A DNA stretch of 64,000 nucleotides from JACKIC01 sp964392305 (lineage in GTDB: Bacteria; Planctomycetota; UBA1135; UBA2386). The stretch is taken from the NCBI GenBank assembly GCA_964392305.1, contig CAYMPV010000020.1, positions 1 to 64,000 of the forward strand, read 5' to 3'. A program made the translations under genes and the position numbers. Below, in pieces: positions 19,513-27,652 of this stretch. Under the pieces are notes generated by a model. It was not told the origin of the DNA and ran no database searches. It worked only from the letters and a program-made list of their open reading frames with translations. The stretch's first letter is position 1; every line of letters begins with the position of its first letter.

Positions 19513-19779
19513 ATGGAAGACGACCTCTTCGTGGACGCAGCCTGCCCGGCCAGTGACCTGGCCGCGCGCCTGTTCGCCGAACTGACCCGGGCCGAGGGCG
19601 ATCTGGCCCGGATCGAAGAACTGTTCGCCGCTGCCGTGGCCGTGGCCAGCGCGACGCACGCGGTGCCCTTCGGGCTGCACCGCGAACGCCTCGACCGCCA
19701 GCAGCACGTCACCGGCATCCGCGCCGTGCTCGCCGACCTGACCAACCTGTCGGGGGATCGCCATGCAGCCTCTGCCTGA
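19513..19779 (+). CDS. small acidic helical protein, unknown
   Basis: This 88-residue protein is predicted mostly helical, with heptad-like stretches (ARLFAELTRAEGDLARIEELFAAA). Third codon positions are almost all G or C, as in neighbouring real genes, which supports it being expressed. It overlaps the next small gene by 17 nt in another frame, suggesting an operon of two. No family is recognised. Confidence 0.55.
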   Translation: MEDDLFVDAACPASDLAARLFAELTRAEGDLARIEELFAAAVAVASATHAVPFGLHRERLDRQQHVTGIRAVLADLTNLSGDRHAASA

Positions 19780-20071
19780 AGCCGCCACGCACCCGGCGAG
19801 CCTGCGCCGCCTGCTCGGCCGGTTCCGCGACGAAGCAGACACGCTGGCCCGCGAACTCGACCAGATCGCAGACGACGTCGCGGCGATCGAACTCGAACTG
19901 GCGCGCCAACGCCTGTCCGGCAACCGGGACATCGAGGCCCTGCGTTCCCAGTGCGCCGACCTGCAGGAGCTGCACGATCACGTGGCCTGCGAACTTGCAC
20001 ACGCGCAGCTGGCGATCGCCGGCGCAGCGGCGGAACTCGACCGCCGCCTGGACCCGGCTCTGGCCGGCTGA
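19763..20071 (+). CDS. small coiled-coil protein, unknown
   Basis: This 102-residue protein is nearly all predicted coiled coil (LLGRFRDEADTLARELDQIA, IEALRSQCADLQELHDHVA). A GGGGGA stretch lies just upstream of the ATG. It overlaps the preceding small gene, and the two may encode partner subunits. No family is recognised and there is no signal peptide. Confidence 0.55.
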   Translation: MQPLPEAATHPASLRRLLGRFRDEADTLARELDQIADDVAAIELELARQRLSGNRDIEALRSQCADLQELHDHVACELAHAQLAIAGAAAELDRRLDPALAG

Positions 20072-20118
20072 TCCGCCGCATTCGCGACGGCAAGTGTGCC
20101 GGCGATGGCCGACACACA

Positions 20119-20916
20119 TCACTCGCCGTAGCCGAATCTGGCCAACACCTCGGCGAGCGCGGCATTGGCAGCGGCCTGCTGGTCGGCCGACAGGTCCTTG
20201 CGCCAACGTCCGATGCTCGCCTGCGGCGTCGCGCTGGTGCCGTGCGATGCGAACATCGCCCTGGCCTGCCCTTGCAGATAGGTGCGCACCTCGTCCGCCA
20301 GTTCGAGTCCGAGGAACTCGAACATCCGCCTGGACTCCGGCTCGACGTCGCCGACGAGATCTTCGTATCGCATCACCAGACTCTGTCTGCCTTCGAGCAG
20401 CCGGCAACTCTCGCGCAAGAACGTGTCCATGTGCCCCACGCGCGCTTCGAACGAAGCCTGCTGCCACGCCGCGGGCTGTTTGTCCTGGAACGCGTAGGTC
20501 GAAGCGACCATGTCGCGCGGATCGCGCACCAGCTGCACGAACGCGGCGTCGGGAAACCATTCGATCGCGAACTGCAGATCCGGCAGCGACATCACCTTGT
20601 CCCCGAACCACGTCGGATCCGCGTGATCCGCGGCGCGCCGGAACAGCTCGGCGACGAACGGGTGCATCACCGTCAGGAACGACTCGGCGACGGCGCGTGT
20701 GTATCGCTCGGGCAGGATGCCGGGTGTGCGCAGGTTCTCGCCGTCGTCGACCCAACGACCGGCCGGCGTGCTCGCCAGCAGGAACGCCTTGCGCAGGAAC
20801 GTCACCCACGCCGCCTCGTTGGTCATCGCGATGCGCGGGTGACTGTCGAGCAGGGCCACCACGAACGTGGAGCCCGAACGCGGTGGGCAGACGACGAAGA
20901 CGGGCCGGGCGGTCAC
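20119..20916 (-). CDS. sulfotransferase family protein
   Basis: This 265-residue enzyme has the 5'-phosphosulfate loop PPRSGSTFVVALLDSHP (11-27) and the 3'-phosphate motif region LVRDPRDMVAS of PAPS-dependent sulfotransferases. It would transfer sulfate from PAPS to a sugar, lipid or small molecule; the acceptor is unknown. The start is GTG. It is divergent from the acetyltransferase gene, with 83 nt between them. Confidence 0.85.
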   Translation of the reverse strand: MTARPVFVVCPPRSGSTFVVALLDSHPRIAMTNEAAWVTFLRKAFLLASTPAGRWVDDGENLRTPGILPERYTRAVAESFLTVMHPFVAELFRRAADHADPTWFGDKVMSLPDLQFAIEWFPDAAFVQLVRDPRDMVASTYAFQDKQPAAWQQASFEARVGHMDTFLRESCRLLEGRQSLVMRYEDLVGDVEPESRRMFEFLGLELADEVRTYLQGQARAMFASHGTSATPQASIGRWRKDLSADQQAAANAALAEVLARFGYGE

Positions 20917-20999
20917 GGTCGGCGGACGTTAGCACGGCACCCGGTCGCGACCAGCAACCGGTTGTCGATAGACTGCGATGCCCCACCGAGGCGCACCCG

Positions 21000-21557
21000 A
21001 TGACCGCCCCACAGACGATCGACACGCCGCGGCTCGGGCTGGCCCGCTGGCGCGAACAAGACACCGAAGAGTTGCGCGCCGCGATCGACCGGAGCGACGA
21101 CCACCTGCGGCCCTGGATCCCGTTCATGCGCGACGAACCGCGCTCGCTCGCCGACACCAGGCTCCGCGTCGCGCAGTTCGTCGAGTCCTTCGACACCGGG
21201 CTGCACTTCCGGTACGCCGTCCGCGAGCGTGACACACGCACCTTGGTCGGCGAGGTCATGCTGCTGACGCGCGGCGCACCGGGCACACTCGAGATCGGCT
21301 ACTGGATGCACCGCGATCACTGCGGCCGCGGCTACGCCAAAGAAGCCACCGCGGTGCTGTTGCCGGTCGCGTTCGACGAACTGGGCGCTGCGCGTGTCGC
21401 GCTGGTCTGCGACGAACGCAACGTGCCGAGCCTCGCCGTCGCCCGGCACCTCGGCGTGCAGTTCGACGAGGTGCGCGAAGTGGTCGAGAACGACGTGACG
21501 GTGCGCCTCGCGACGTTCCTGCTGCCGCGCGAAACCTGGTTACAGCGCCGCGCCTGA
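21000..21557 (+). CDS. GNAT acetyltransferase, RimJ/RimL-like
   Basis: This 185-residue protein has the GNAT fold. An N-terminal TPRLGLARWREQD begins the domain, and EIGYWMHRDHCGRGYAKEA is the acetyl-CoA-binding pyrophosphate loop (GRGYA), followed by VALVCDERNVPSLAVARHLG. It resembles ribosomal-protein serine acetyltransferases and broad small-molecule acetylases. Its stop lies 6 nt from the convergent MscS gene. Confidence 0.85.
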   Translation: MTAPQTIDTPRLGLARWREQDTEELRAAIDRSDDHLRPWIPFMRDEPRSLADTRLRVAQFVESFDTGLHFRYAVRERDTRTLVGEVMLLTRGAPGTLEIGYWMHRDHCGRGYAKEATAVLLPVAFDELGAARVALVCDERNVPSLAVARHLGVQFDEVREVVENDVTVRLATFLLPRETWLQRRA

Positions 21558-21563
21558 CGCCGT

Positions 21564-22823
21564 TCAGGCGGAGGCCGGCGCGACCTGGTGCAGGTGCACG
21601 TCGCGCTGCGGGAACGGGATCGTCAGGCCTTCCTGGTCGAAGCGCTCCTTGACCGCACGCGTGATCTCCCACAGCACGTCCCAGTAGTCGTCGCTCTTGA
21701 CCCACGGGCGGACCAGGAAGTTGACCGACGAGTCGGCAAGTTCGCCGAGGGTGATCACCGGTGCGGGCTCGGCGAGCACCTTGGAGTGCGCCTTGACGAC
21801 CTCCTCGAGCACGCGTTGCACCTTCTTCAGATCGTCGCCGTAGCCGCAGCCGAACTTCATGTCGATGCGCCGCGTCGTCTGGCCGGTGATGTTGGTGATC
21901 ACGCCGCCCCAGATCGAATTGTTGGGCACGACCACGGTCTGGTTGTCAGCGAGCCGAAGCGTCGTCGACACCAGGGACATCTCGTCGACCTTGCCGGTGG
22001 TGCCGGCCACGGTGACCACCTGACCGATGTCGTACGGTCGGTAGACGAGGATCATGATCCCGGCCGCGAAGTTCGACAGCGTGCCCTGCAGCGCGAAGCC
22101 GATCACGAAGCCGGCCGCGCCGATCGCCGCGATGAACGGCCCGATTTCGATGCCGAGCTGGGACAGCGCGACGACGATGCCGATGAAGAACGTCAGCTTG
22201 CGCACCGTGTTGACGAAGAAGTCGCGCAGCAGTTCCGAAGTGCGCCGCATGCGCCCGAGCGCCTTCTCGACGATCCCGGCGAGGATCGCGGCGAGCACCT
22301 TGAACGCGATCAGCATCACCAAGAACTTGATCACGTTGAGGCCGAGCCGGATGCCGCCCTCCGGCGAGATCAACCAGTTGCTCAGGAAGGCCAACGTGCC
22401 CTGCAGGTCGTCGGTCTGGATCTGGAAGCTCGTCGAGGCGGTGATGTAGTCCTGGAACGGCTTGATCTCACCGCCGCGCGCGGCGAAGGCCGCGAGCACG
22501 ATGTTCAGGCGATCGACGAGCCGGGTCTGGGTCGCGGTGCCCTCGGCGATCTGCGTGGTCAAGGCGTCGCGGGCCGCGCCTTCCGCCGATCGCAAGAGGA
22601 TCTGTTGCTGGCTGAGCTCGACGTTCTTCGCGGCGAGCAGCGCCTGCCAGGCGTTGGCCTCGACCTCGACCTGCGCCTTCTGCAGCGGCTTGAGCTGCAG
22701 CTCGAGCACTTCGATCTCCACACCCGCCTTGCCAGCGGTCTGGGCGACGTAGTCGGCTTGGGCAACGGCGGGGATGACGACCAAGGCCACCACGGCGATG
22801 GCGGCGAGCAGGCGACGGAACAT
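21564..22823 (-). CDS. MscS-family mechanosensitive ion channel with N-terminal periplasmic region
   Basis: This 419-residue protein has a signal peptide (ends near AQA, residue 23). A helical periplasmic region (about 25-150) comes next, then three membrane helices. The third carries the pore-lining GAAGFVIGFALQGTLSNFAAGIMIL and leads to the beta domain (YDIGQVVTVAGTTGKVDEM, VPNNSIWGGVITN). It would release solutes under hypo-osmotic stress. An AGGAGG site 6 nt before the ATG fixes the start; the longer frame upstream is not needed. Confidence 0.92.
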   Translation of the reverse strand: MFRRLLAAIAVVALVVIPAVAQADYVAQTAGKAGVEIEVLELQLKPLQKAQVEVEANAWQALLAAKNVELSQQQILLRSAEGAARDALTTQIAEGTATQTRLVDRLNIVLAAFAARGGEIKPFQDYITASTSFQIQTDDLQGTLAFLSNWLISPEGGIRLGLNVIKFLVMLIAFKVLAAILAGIVEKALGRMRRTSELLRDFFVNTVRKLTFFIGIVVALSQLGIEIGPFIAAIGAAGFVIGFALQGTLSNFAAGIMILVYRPYDIGQVVTVAGTTGKVDEMSLVSTTLRLADNQTVVVPNNSIWGGVITNITGQTTRRIDMKFGCGYGDDLKKVQRVLEEVVKAHSKVLAEPAPVITLGELADSSVNFLVRPWVKSDDYWDVLWEITRAVKERFDQEGLTIPFPQRDVHLHQVAPASA

Positions 22824-23063
22824 GGCTCCTCCTGAGCGGGTTGGCGAGTTGGGGAGCCGGTCATGGTGGACACGTGCGCACGCCAACGCAACCGCGAGCC
22901 GCAGCTCGGCGCGGAGCTTCACCGCGTCTTCTGGCAGGATCGCCGTGCGCCATGCTGAGCGTGAGCAGTGGACGAAGCGGCTCGAGAGGCGCCGGTTCGC
23001 TTTCCGGCCGGGCGCGGCGGCATACTGTCTCGACCCTGACCCTGACTCGAGAGCGATCAACCA

Positions 23064-24179
23064 ATGTTCGACCGCAGGTCCGTGGCCGCGATGGCCTTCT
23101 TGCTGGTTCCCCCGGGGATGGCGCGAGCGCAAGCGGAGGGTGAACCCCTTCCCGACGCGGCGACGCTGACCCGGCAGTTCGAGGACGCGCAGCGCGAATG
23201 GACGCTCGCCCTGCGCGCCGCGCGCGCCGCGAAGGACGCCAAGGCCGAGGCCGAACTGCGGCGGCAATCGCCCGACGACGTGTTCGTGCCGAAGTTCGTC
23301 GCCGGAGCCGCGCTGCATGCCGGCGAGGAGGCGGCGGTGCCGTACCTCGCATGGCTCGTGTCGCGCGCGCCGTTCGAGCAGTCGAAGGCGGCGCTGACGA
23401 CGTTGATGGATCATCACGTCGAGAGCCCGGGCATCCGCCTCGGGGTCGCGCGCATCGGCGGGCTCAAGACCCAGTACGGGATCGAGCAGTGCAAGCAGTG
23501 GCTCGACCGGGTGATCGAGAAGAACCGCGATGCTCACGTTCTGGCGCAGGCTCACTTCACGCGGGCGGCGATGTACGTGGGCACGCGCGCGGTGGCGACC
23601 GGCGATGCGCTGCGGCAGGCGGCGATCGCGGATCTGCAGGTGGCACTCCAGATGCTCGAGACAGTCGAGGACAGCCGATCACTGCGCGGTCTGGCCGAGA
23701 ACCTGCTCGACGAAGCCTCGCGCCTCGAACCTGGCCTGCAAGCACCGGACATCGAGGGCGCAGACCTCGACGGCGTACCGTTCAAGCTCAGCGACTACCG
23801 CGGCAAGGTCGTCTTGCTGGACTTCTGGGGCGATTGGTGACCCCCCTGCCGGGCCATGTACCCGCACGAGCGGTCGCTCGTGGCAGACTGGAAGGACAAG
23901 CCGTTCGTCATCATCGGCGTCAACAGCGACAAGGATCTCGACAAGCTCAAGCCGCGACTCGAGGAGGAGCGGATCACGTGGCGCAGCTTCTGGAACGGAG
24001 AGAACGGCACGAACGGTCCGATCTCGAAGGCCTGGCACGTCAGCGGTTGGCCGACGGTCTACGTCATCGATCACGAGGGGGTCATCCGGCACAAGAGTCA
24101 CGGCGGCAAGGCGATGGACGCCGCGTTGAAGGAGTGCGTCGAGGCGGCGGAGAAGGCGCGAGGCGCGGCCGGCAGGTGA
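23064..24179 (+). CDS. secreted TlpA-like thioredoxin-fold protein, candidate selenoprotein (UxxC)
   Basis: Read through one in-frame TGA at 23838-23840, this is a 371-residue protein. It has a signal peptide (1 to about 23), a helical middle region (30-225) and a TlpA/ResA-like thioredoxin domain (about 226-365). The TGA is residue 259, precisely the first Cys of the redox motif: DFWGDW-U-PPC, with Cys262 intact. Coding continues undisturbed for 113 codons with the rest of the fold (AMYPHERSL, FVIIGVNSDKD, GWPTVYVIDHEGVI). A hairpin resembling a bacterial SECIS follows (23846-23886). Selenocysteine is the best reading; a TGC-to-TGA nonsense mutation is the alternative. It would act as an exported thiol-disulfide or peroxide-linked oxidoreductase. 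The downstream gene fragment starts on its stop (GTGA). Confidence 0.82.
23838..23840 (+). other. in-frame TGA, proposed selenocysteine codon (Sec259)
   Basis: The codon order is tgg-tga-ccc-ccc-tgc, giving W-U-P-P-C where homologues have W-C-[GP]-P-C. It is the only stop in this frame between 23064 and 24177. Confidence 0.8.
23846..23886 (+). promoter_or_regulatory. candidate bacterial SECIS hairpin
   Basis: CACGAGC (23865-23871) pairs perfectly with GCTCGTG (23876-23882), closing a GGTC loop. An outer CTGC (23846-23849) / GCAG (23883-23886) pairing extends it. The loop begins 31 nt after the TGA. The E. coli fdhF SECIS also presents a G-G-U-C loop whose GU contacts SelB. The spacing is longer than in fdhF but, as I recall, within the range accepted for bacterial SECIS models. 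Confidence 0.65.
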
Positions 24180-24571
24180 ACCTGCCGCTCGCGTGCCTCG
24201 CCGTGATGCTGTGCCTCGCGACCGCGGGTGCCGCACAGCAGCGCAGGCCGCTGTTCGCGACGGTCGTCGATGGTGCCGGTGAACCGATCGCCGGAGCCGA
24301 GGTCACCTGCGTGTTCTCACCCGATCTCGTCGCCATCGGCGACACCGACATCGCCACGGCCGTTGCCGATCAGCGCGGGCGCGCCCGCAACGCGGCGCGG
24401 GCGCATCTCAGGCTTGCGGCCCTTGATGCCCGACGCCGACTACGGCCAGGGGTGTCACCTTGGGCAACATCGCACGTCGTGGGCCTTGCGGCGTATGCAT
24501 CGATGGAGCATCTTGATGCACATGCGAACAACCCTGAACATCGAAGACGGACTCTTGAAGCGAGCCCGTGA
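24176..24571 (+). pseudogene. truncated secreted protein (carboxypeptidase-regulatory-like N-terminus)
   Basis: A GTG overlapping the selenoprotein stop (GTGA) opens a frame with a good signal peptide (LPLACLAVMLCLATAGAAQ). The first part of a carboxypeptidase-regulatory / beta-sandwich domain follows (FATVVDGAGEPIAGAEVTC, then a GDTDIATAVADQRGRAR turn). After about residue 75 the sequence becomes Arg/Ala-rich with no domain features, and the frame runs antisense-like into vapB. I read this as the 5' remnant of a larger gene cut by a deletion. It was probably the operon partner of the selenoprotein. Confidence 0.5.
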
Positions 24572-24719
24572 GCTGACCGGGGTCAAGGAGAAGACTGCGC
24601 TGGTCCGTCTGGGGCTCGAGGCGCTGATCGCGCTGCAGAGTGCTCGTCGCCTGGCCAAGCTCGGTGGCAGCGAGAAGAAGCTCAAGGCCCCCTCGCGGCG
24701 TCGCACGAGCGCCGCATGA
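24516..24719 (+). CDS. vapB: VapB-type antitoxin
   Basis: This 67-residue protein has the type II VapB (VapB antitoxin family) N-terminus MRTTLNIEDGLLKRARELTG, a ribbon-helix-helix DNA-binding region, and a basic C-terminal tail that would wrap the toxin. A GGAG seven nt upstream favours ATG 24516; a second ATG at 24522 is equally plausible. It overlaps vapC by 4 nt (ATGA), the normal arrangement, and would autoregulate the pair. Confidence 0.85.
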   Translation: MHMRTTLNIEDGLLKRARELTGVKEKTALVRLGLEALIALQSARRLAKLGGSEKKLKAPSRRRTSAA

Positions 24720-25072
24720 TCCTCGTCGACACCTCGGTCTGGGTGGACCACCTGCGACGAGGCAGTGAGCGGCTCTCCGCGTTGCTCGAGGAGGGCCGCG
24801 TTTTGTGCCATCCGTTCGCCATCGGAGAGATGGCCTGTGGGTCGCTCCGCAATCGCGCTGAGATCATCGCGCTGCTCGGTGAACTCGCGCAGGCGAGGAC
24901 GGCGACCCACGGTGAGACCATGACCTTGGTCGACGAGCATCGTCTCGCTGGCCGCGGCATCGGCTGGATCGATGCACACCTCCTGGCGTCCGCGCGGCTC
25001 TCTGGGTGTGGGTTGTGGACCGCCGACAAGGCCCTGAAGCGCGCGGCCGAGGCCGTGGGCGTCGCCCACTGA
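24716..25072 (+). CDS. vapC: VapC toxin, PIN-domain ribonuclease
   Basis: This 118-residue PIN-domain protein has all four acidic metal ligands in place: Asp5 (MILVDTSVWVDHL), Glu38 (FAIGEMACG), Asp86 (GWIDAHLL) and Asp104 (LWTADKAL). It is an Mg-dependent RNase neutralised by the VapB encoded immediately upstream. The pair sits beside a truncated gene, so it may mark a past rearrangement. Confidence 0.92.
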   Translation: MILVDTSVWVDHLRRGSERLSALLEEGRVLCHPFAIGEMACGSLRNRAEIIALLGELAQARTATHGETMTLVDEHRLAGRGIGWIDAHLLASARLSGCGLWTADKALKRAAEAVGVAH

Positions 25073-25292
25073 CGGCGCGTGCTCTGGGCGGGCAGCAACG
25101 CGGTGGCGGCGGAGAGGGAGAACAGGACAGGCGTGGCTCGCAGGATCGTTGGGTTCGCGGCCGAGGGCGAAGGGCGCAGCCGCTGGTGCTGCGCAGCGAG
25201 GATGTCGTCGAGATCGCCTACTGATCGAGGTGGCGAACGGCGCGTCGAGGTGGGCGCGCAGGTATTGCTGCGCCCTGCGGCGACCGCCGACG

Positions 25293-26465
25293 TCAGAAGG
25301 TGAAAGCCAACTGCAGCATCGCGCCGTAGCTCTGCGAGTCGACGTAGGTGCCGGCGACGTCGATGTGCACCACGTTGAACGGCGAGATACCGAGGCCCGC
25401 CGAATAGACCGGGTCGATGCTGTTCTCGAAGTCGGCCTGATAGCCGCCGCGGAGCTGCAGCCAGGTCAACAAGTCGACTTCGGCGCCCAGGTGGAACAGC
25501 TGCACATCGTCCTTGGTCGGCAGCGTGGGCGAGCTCTTGAAGCGTTCGGCGGAGACCAGATCGACGTCGGCCGTGAGGGTGGCGCCGGCGAAGCTGTAGG
25601 CCGCGCCGAGCGCGACCTGTGGGTTGATCTCGTACTCGAACTGGTCGCCGAGGATCAGTTCGGTGGTGTAGGTCTCGCCGATCAGGTTGCGACCCATGAT
25701 GCCGATGACGAGTCCGGTGCCGCTGTCGAAGGCTGCGCCGACGTCGACGTTGAACGCGTCGTCGTCGTTGCGGTACTGACTGTCGTCGTAGTCGCCCGCG
25801 TCGAAGTTGGTGACGTTGACCGAGTAGTTGTAGGTGTCGACGCGCTGGTACTTGGGCGTGACGCCAACGGACAGTGCGGTCGGACCGAGCGAGAACTCGT
25901 GGGCCAGTGAGACGCCGACTTCACTGACGCCGACGCCGAGGATGCGCGCTTCGGAGCCGAACGTGCCCGGGATCGTGCCACCGCTCAGTGCCGCGAGGTC
26001 GGCCGGGTCGACGTTGACCAGTCCCTGCGCGTCGGTGTAGCTGTGTGCGTGCAGCGACCAGCCGAGTCCCTTGCCGGGCATCGCGAAGGCGAAGCCTCCG
26101 CCGAGATTGGCGTTGAGCGTGCGGCCGGACAGCGCGGCCAACTGCGCACCGAGCGCTTGGATTTCGCCGACCGTCGGCGTCGTGGCCGACAGGCGCTCGT
26201 ACTCGTCGACGAACGAGTTGATGTCGTCCAACAAGCCGGATTCGTCGTTCAGCTGCACGCCGAGGGTCGGCAGCAGCAGGGCGAACGCAGCCGCATCGTC
26301 GACCCGCGTCAGCAAAGCCGGGTTGGCCCAGCCGGCGGCCAGCGAGTGCGATGAGGCGACACCCGCGCCGCCCATGGCGTTGTTGCGAGCTTCGAAGTAC
26401 TGGGCAGTGGCGCTGCTGACGGCGAGCAGCAGCACGACACCGGCGCGTAAGGTTGGATGCAGCAT
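25293..26465 (-). CDS. outer-membrane beta-barrel protein, TraF_2/OmpP1-like
   Basis: This 390-residue protein has a signal peptide ending in ATAQ (22). NNAMGGAGVASSHSLAAGWANPALL follows, typical of the TraF_2 (conjugal-transfer TraF-like) and FadL/OmpP1 barrel families. Repeated amphipathic strands make up the rest, ending YGAMLQLAFTF with a C-terminal aromatic residue as in outer-membrane barrels. It may transport hydrophobic compounds; no conjugation genes are present. GAGGAG upstream supports the ATG at 26465. Confidence 0.72.
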   Translation of the reverse strand: MLHPTLRAGVVLLLAVSSATAQYFEARNNAMGGAGVASSHSLAAGWANPALLTRVDDAAAFALLLPTLGVQLNDESGLLDDINSFVDEYERLSATTPTVGEIQALGAQLAALSGRTLNANLGGGFAFAMPGKGLGWSLHAHSYTDAQGLVNVDPADLAALSGGTIPGTFGSEARILGVGVSEVGVSLAHEFSLGPTALSVGVTPKYQRVDTYNYSVNVTNFDAGDYDDSQYRNDDDAFNVDVGAAFDSGTGLVIGIMGRNLIGETYTTELILGDQFEYEINPQVALGAAYSFAGATLTADVDLVSAERFKSSPTLPTKDDVQLFHLGAEVDLLTWLQLRGGYQADFENSIDPVYSAGLGISPFNVVHIDVAGTYVDSQSYGAMLQLAFTF

Positions 26466-26705
26466 GATCACTCCTCGATGACTCTGGGTGATGGTGGCCT
26501 GCTGCCACCGTGCCAGGAGATGCGGATTGCCGCCGCCCGCGTCGGGGGTGGCACCAGGAACCGCGACAGCTTGGCGCGGAGCCCGCAATGGCATCGGCGA
26601 TTTGGGGCCCGCGTTTGAAGGTCGGTTCGGAAGAGCGGGCGGGTGGAGGTGTTGCGCGCCGCAGCGTGCCTTCCGCCTCACGGTCCTTGGTGTTCCAATG
26701 CCGCG

Positions 26706-27047
26706 GTGGCCAAGGAGATGTTCGCTCCCGATCCCGAGGCGCGGCAGTTCGCCCGCTCGTGCGTGCTGGTTGCGGTCACGCCGCTCACGCTGCTGGCGCC
26801 GGTCTGCGCGATCGATTTCGTGCAGGTGCGATGGCCGGCGACGGCCCAACTTGCCGAGGTGGCCACATTCGCGCTGATCGCCGCCAGTCCGTTCGTGTTC
26901 GTCTGGATGCACTGGCGCTGGCAGCTGCCCAACCGGTCGAGCCTCGCGCGCGCGTTCGTCACGGGCTTGCTCGCGACCTTCTTCGGCGTGCTGTTGGCGC
27001 TGACGGTGGGGACTTGGTTTCACGTGTGCATCGGTGGGCCGCTCTGA
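26706..27047 (+). CDS. small membrane protein with three helices, unknown
   Basis: This 113-residue protein is predicted to have three transmembrane segments (around VLVAVTPLTLLAPVCAI, TFALIAASPFVFVW and LLATFFGVLLALTVGTW). The start is a GTG at 26706 (VAKEMFAPD); an ATG at 26643 would add a cysteine- and proline-rich leader that looks non-coding. It lies divergent from the outer-membrane protein gene. No family is recognised. Confidence 0.5.
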   Translation: MAKEMFAPDPEARQFARSCVLVAVTPLTLLAPVCAIDFVQVRWPATAQLAEVATFALIAASPFVFVWMHWRWQLPNRSSLARAFVTGLLATFFGVLLALTVGTWFHVCIGGPL

Positions 27048-27091
27048 CAGCTGCTGAACAGATGCGATACCGAAGGCACACGGCACCCGCC

Positions 27092-27652
27092 TCAGCGACC
27101 CCACCACGTGTCGACGACCGCGCCGAGCTGCTTCCTGAGCAGCGCCTTGGCCCGATGCACACGCACCTGCAGTGTGTTCTCGCTGGCGTCGCAGAGTTCG
27201 GCGATCGCCGCGTACGGCAGCCCCTCGACCAGGAACAGCACGAACGCCTCGCGCAGCAGGATCGGCAAGCGATCGATCGCCAGCGCCAGCTGCGTCGCCG
27301 ACTCGCGGCGGACGATCGAACTGAGCGCCGATCGCGATCGGGCCGGAAGATCGTCGAGCCCCGCGTCGCCGACGTGCGCGCGCTGGACCTCGTCGCGCAG
27401 CCAATTGCGGCAGCGGTTGATGGTGATCGACAGCAGCCAGTTGCCGAAGCGTTCGGGTTGTTGCAGCTGGCCGATCTTCTCGAACGCCGAACGCAGGGCC
27501 TCCTGCACGATGTCGTCGGCCGCGACTGCGTCGCCAGACATCACGGTCAGGTAACGCAGCAGGCGTTCGCGGTGCAGCAGGACGAGTTGGTCGAACGACG
27601 CTCGGTCACCGCCCTGGGCACGGTGCACGAGGTCGGTTTCACTGCACGCCAC
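27092..27652 (-). CDS. RNA polymerase ECF-type sigma factor
   Basis: This 186-residue sigma-70 family protein has region 2 (LVLLHRERLLRYLTVMSGD...DDIVQEALRSAFEKI, NWLLSITINRCRNWLR) and region 4 (LAIDRLPILLREAFVLFLVEGLPYAAIAELCDASENTLQVRVHRAKALLRKQL). The GTG start at 27652 is preceded by a perfect AGGAGG six bases upstream and overlaps the end of the kinase gene by 14 nt. It probably acts downstream of the kinase and the VWA protein encoded just upstream, instead of with a classical anti-sigma factor. Confidence 0.9.
   Translation of the reverse strand: MACSETDLVHRAQGGDRASFDQLVLLHRERLLRYLTVMSGDAVAADDIVQEALRSAFEKIGQLQQPERFGNWLLSITINRCRNWLRDEVQRAHVGDAGLDDLPARSRSALSSIVRRESATQLALAIDRLPILLREAFVLFLVEGLPYAAIAELCDASENTLQVRVHRAKALLRKQLGAVVDTWWGR

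Noticed and set aside
23064..23840. Reading the thioredoxin gene as simply ending at TGA 23838
   Set aside because: The frame continues with the rest of the thioredoxin fold, and the TGA replaces the catalytic Cys, so termination there is less likely than Sec decoding.
25073..25292. Small frames between vapC and the outer-membrane protein gene
   Set aside because: They have no recognisable start context, domain or typical codon pattern; I see nothing supportable in this gap.
25293..26465. TraF-like similarity as a sign of a conjugative element
   Set aside because: The family name is historical; no other transfer genes, relaxase or attachment sites are present.
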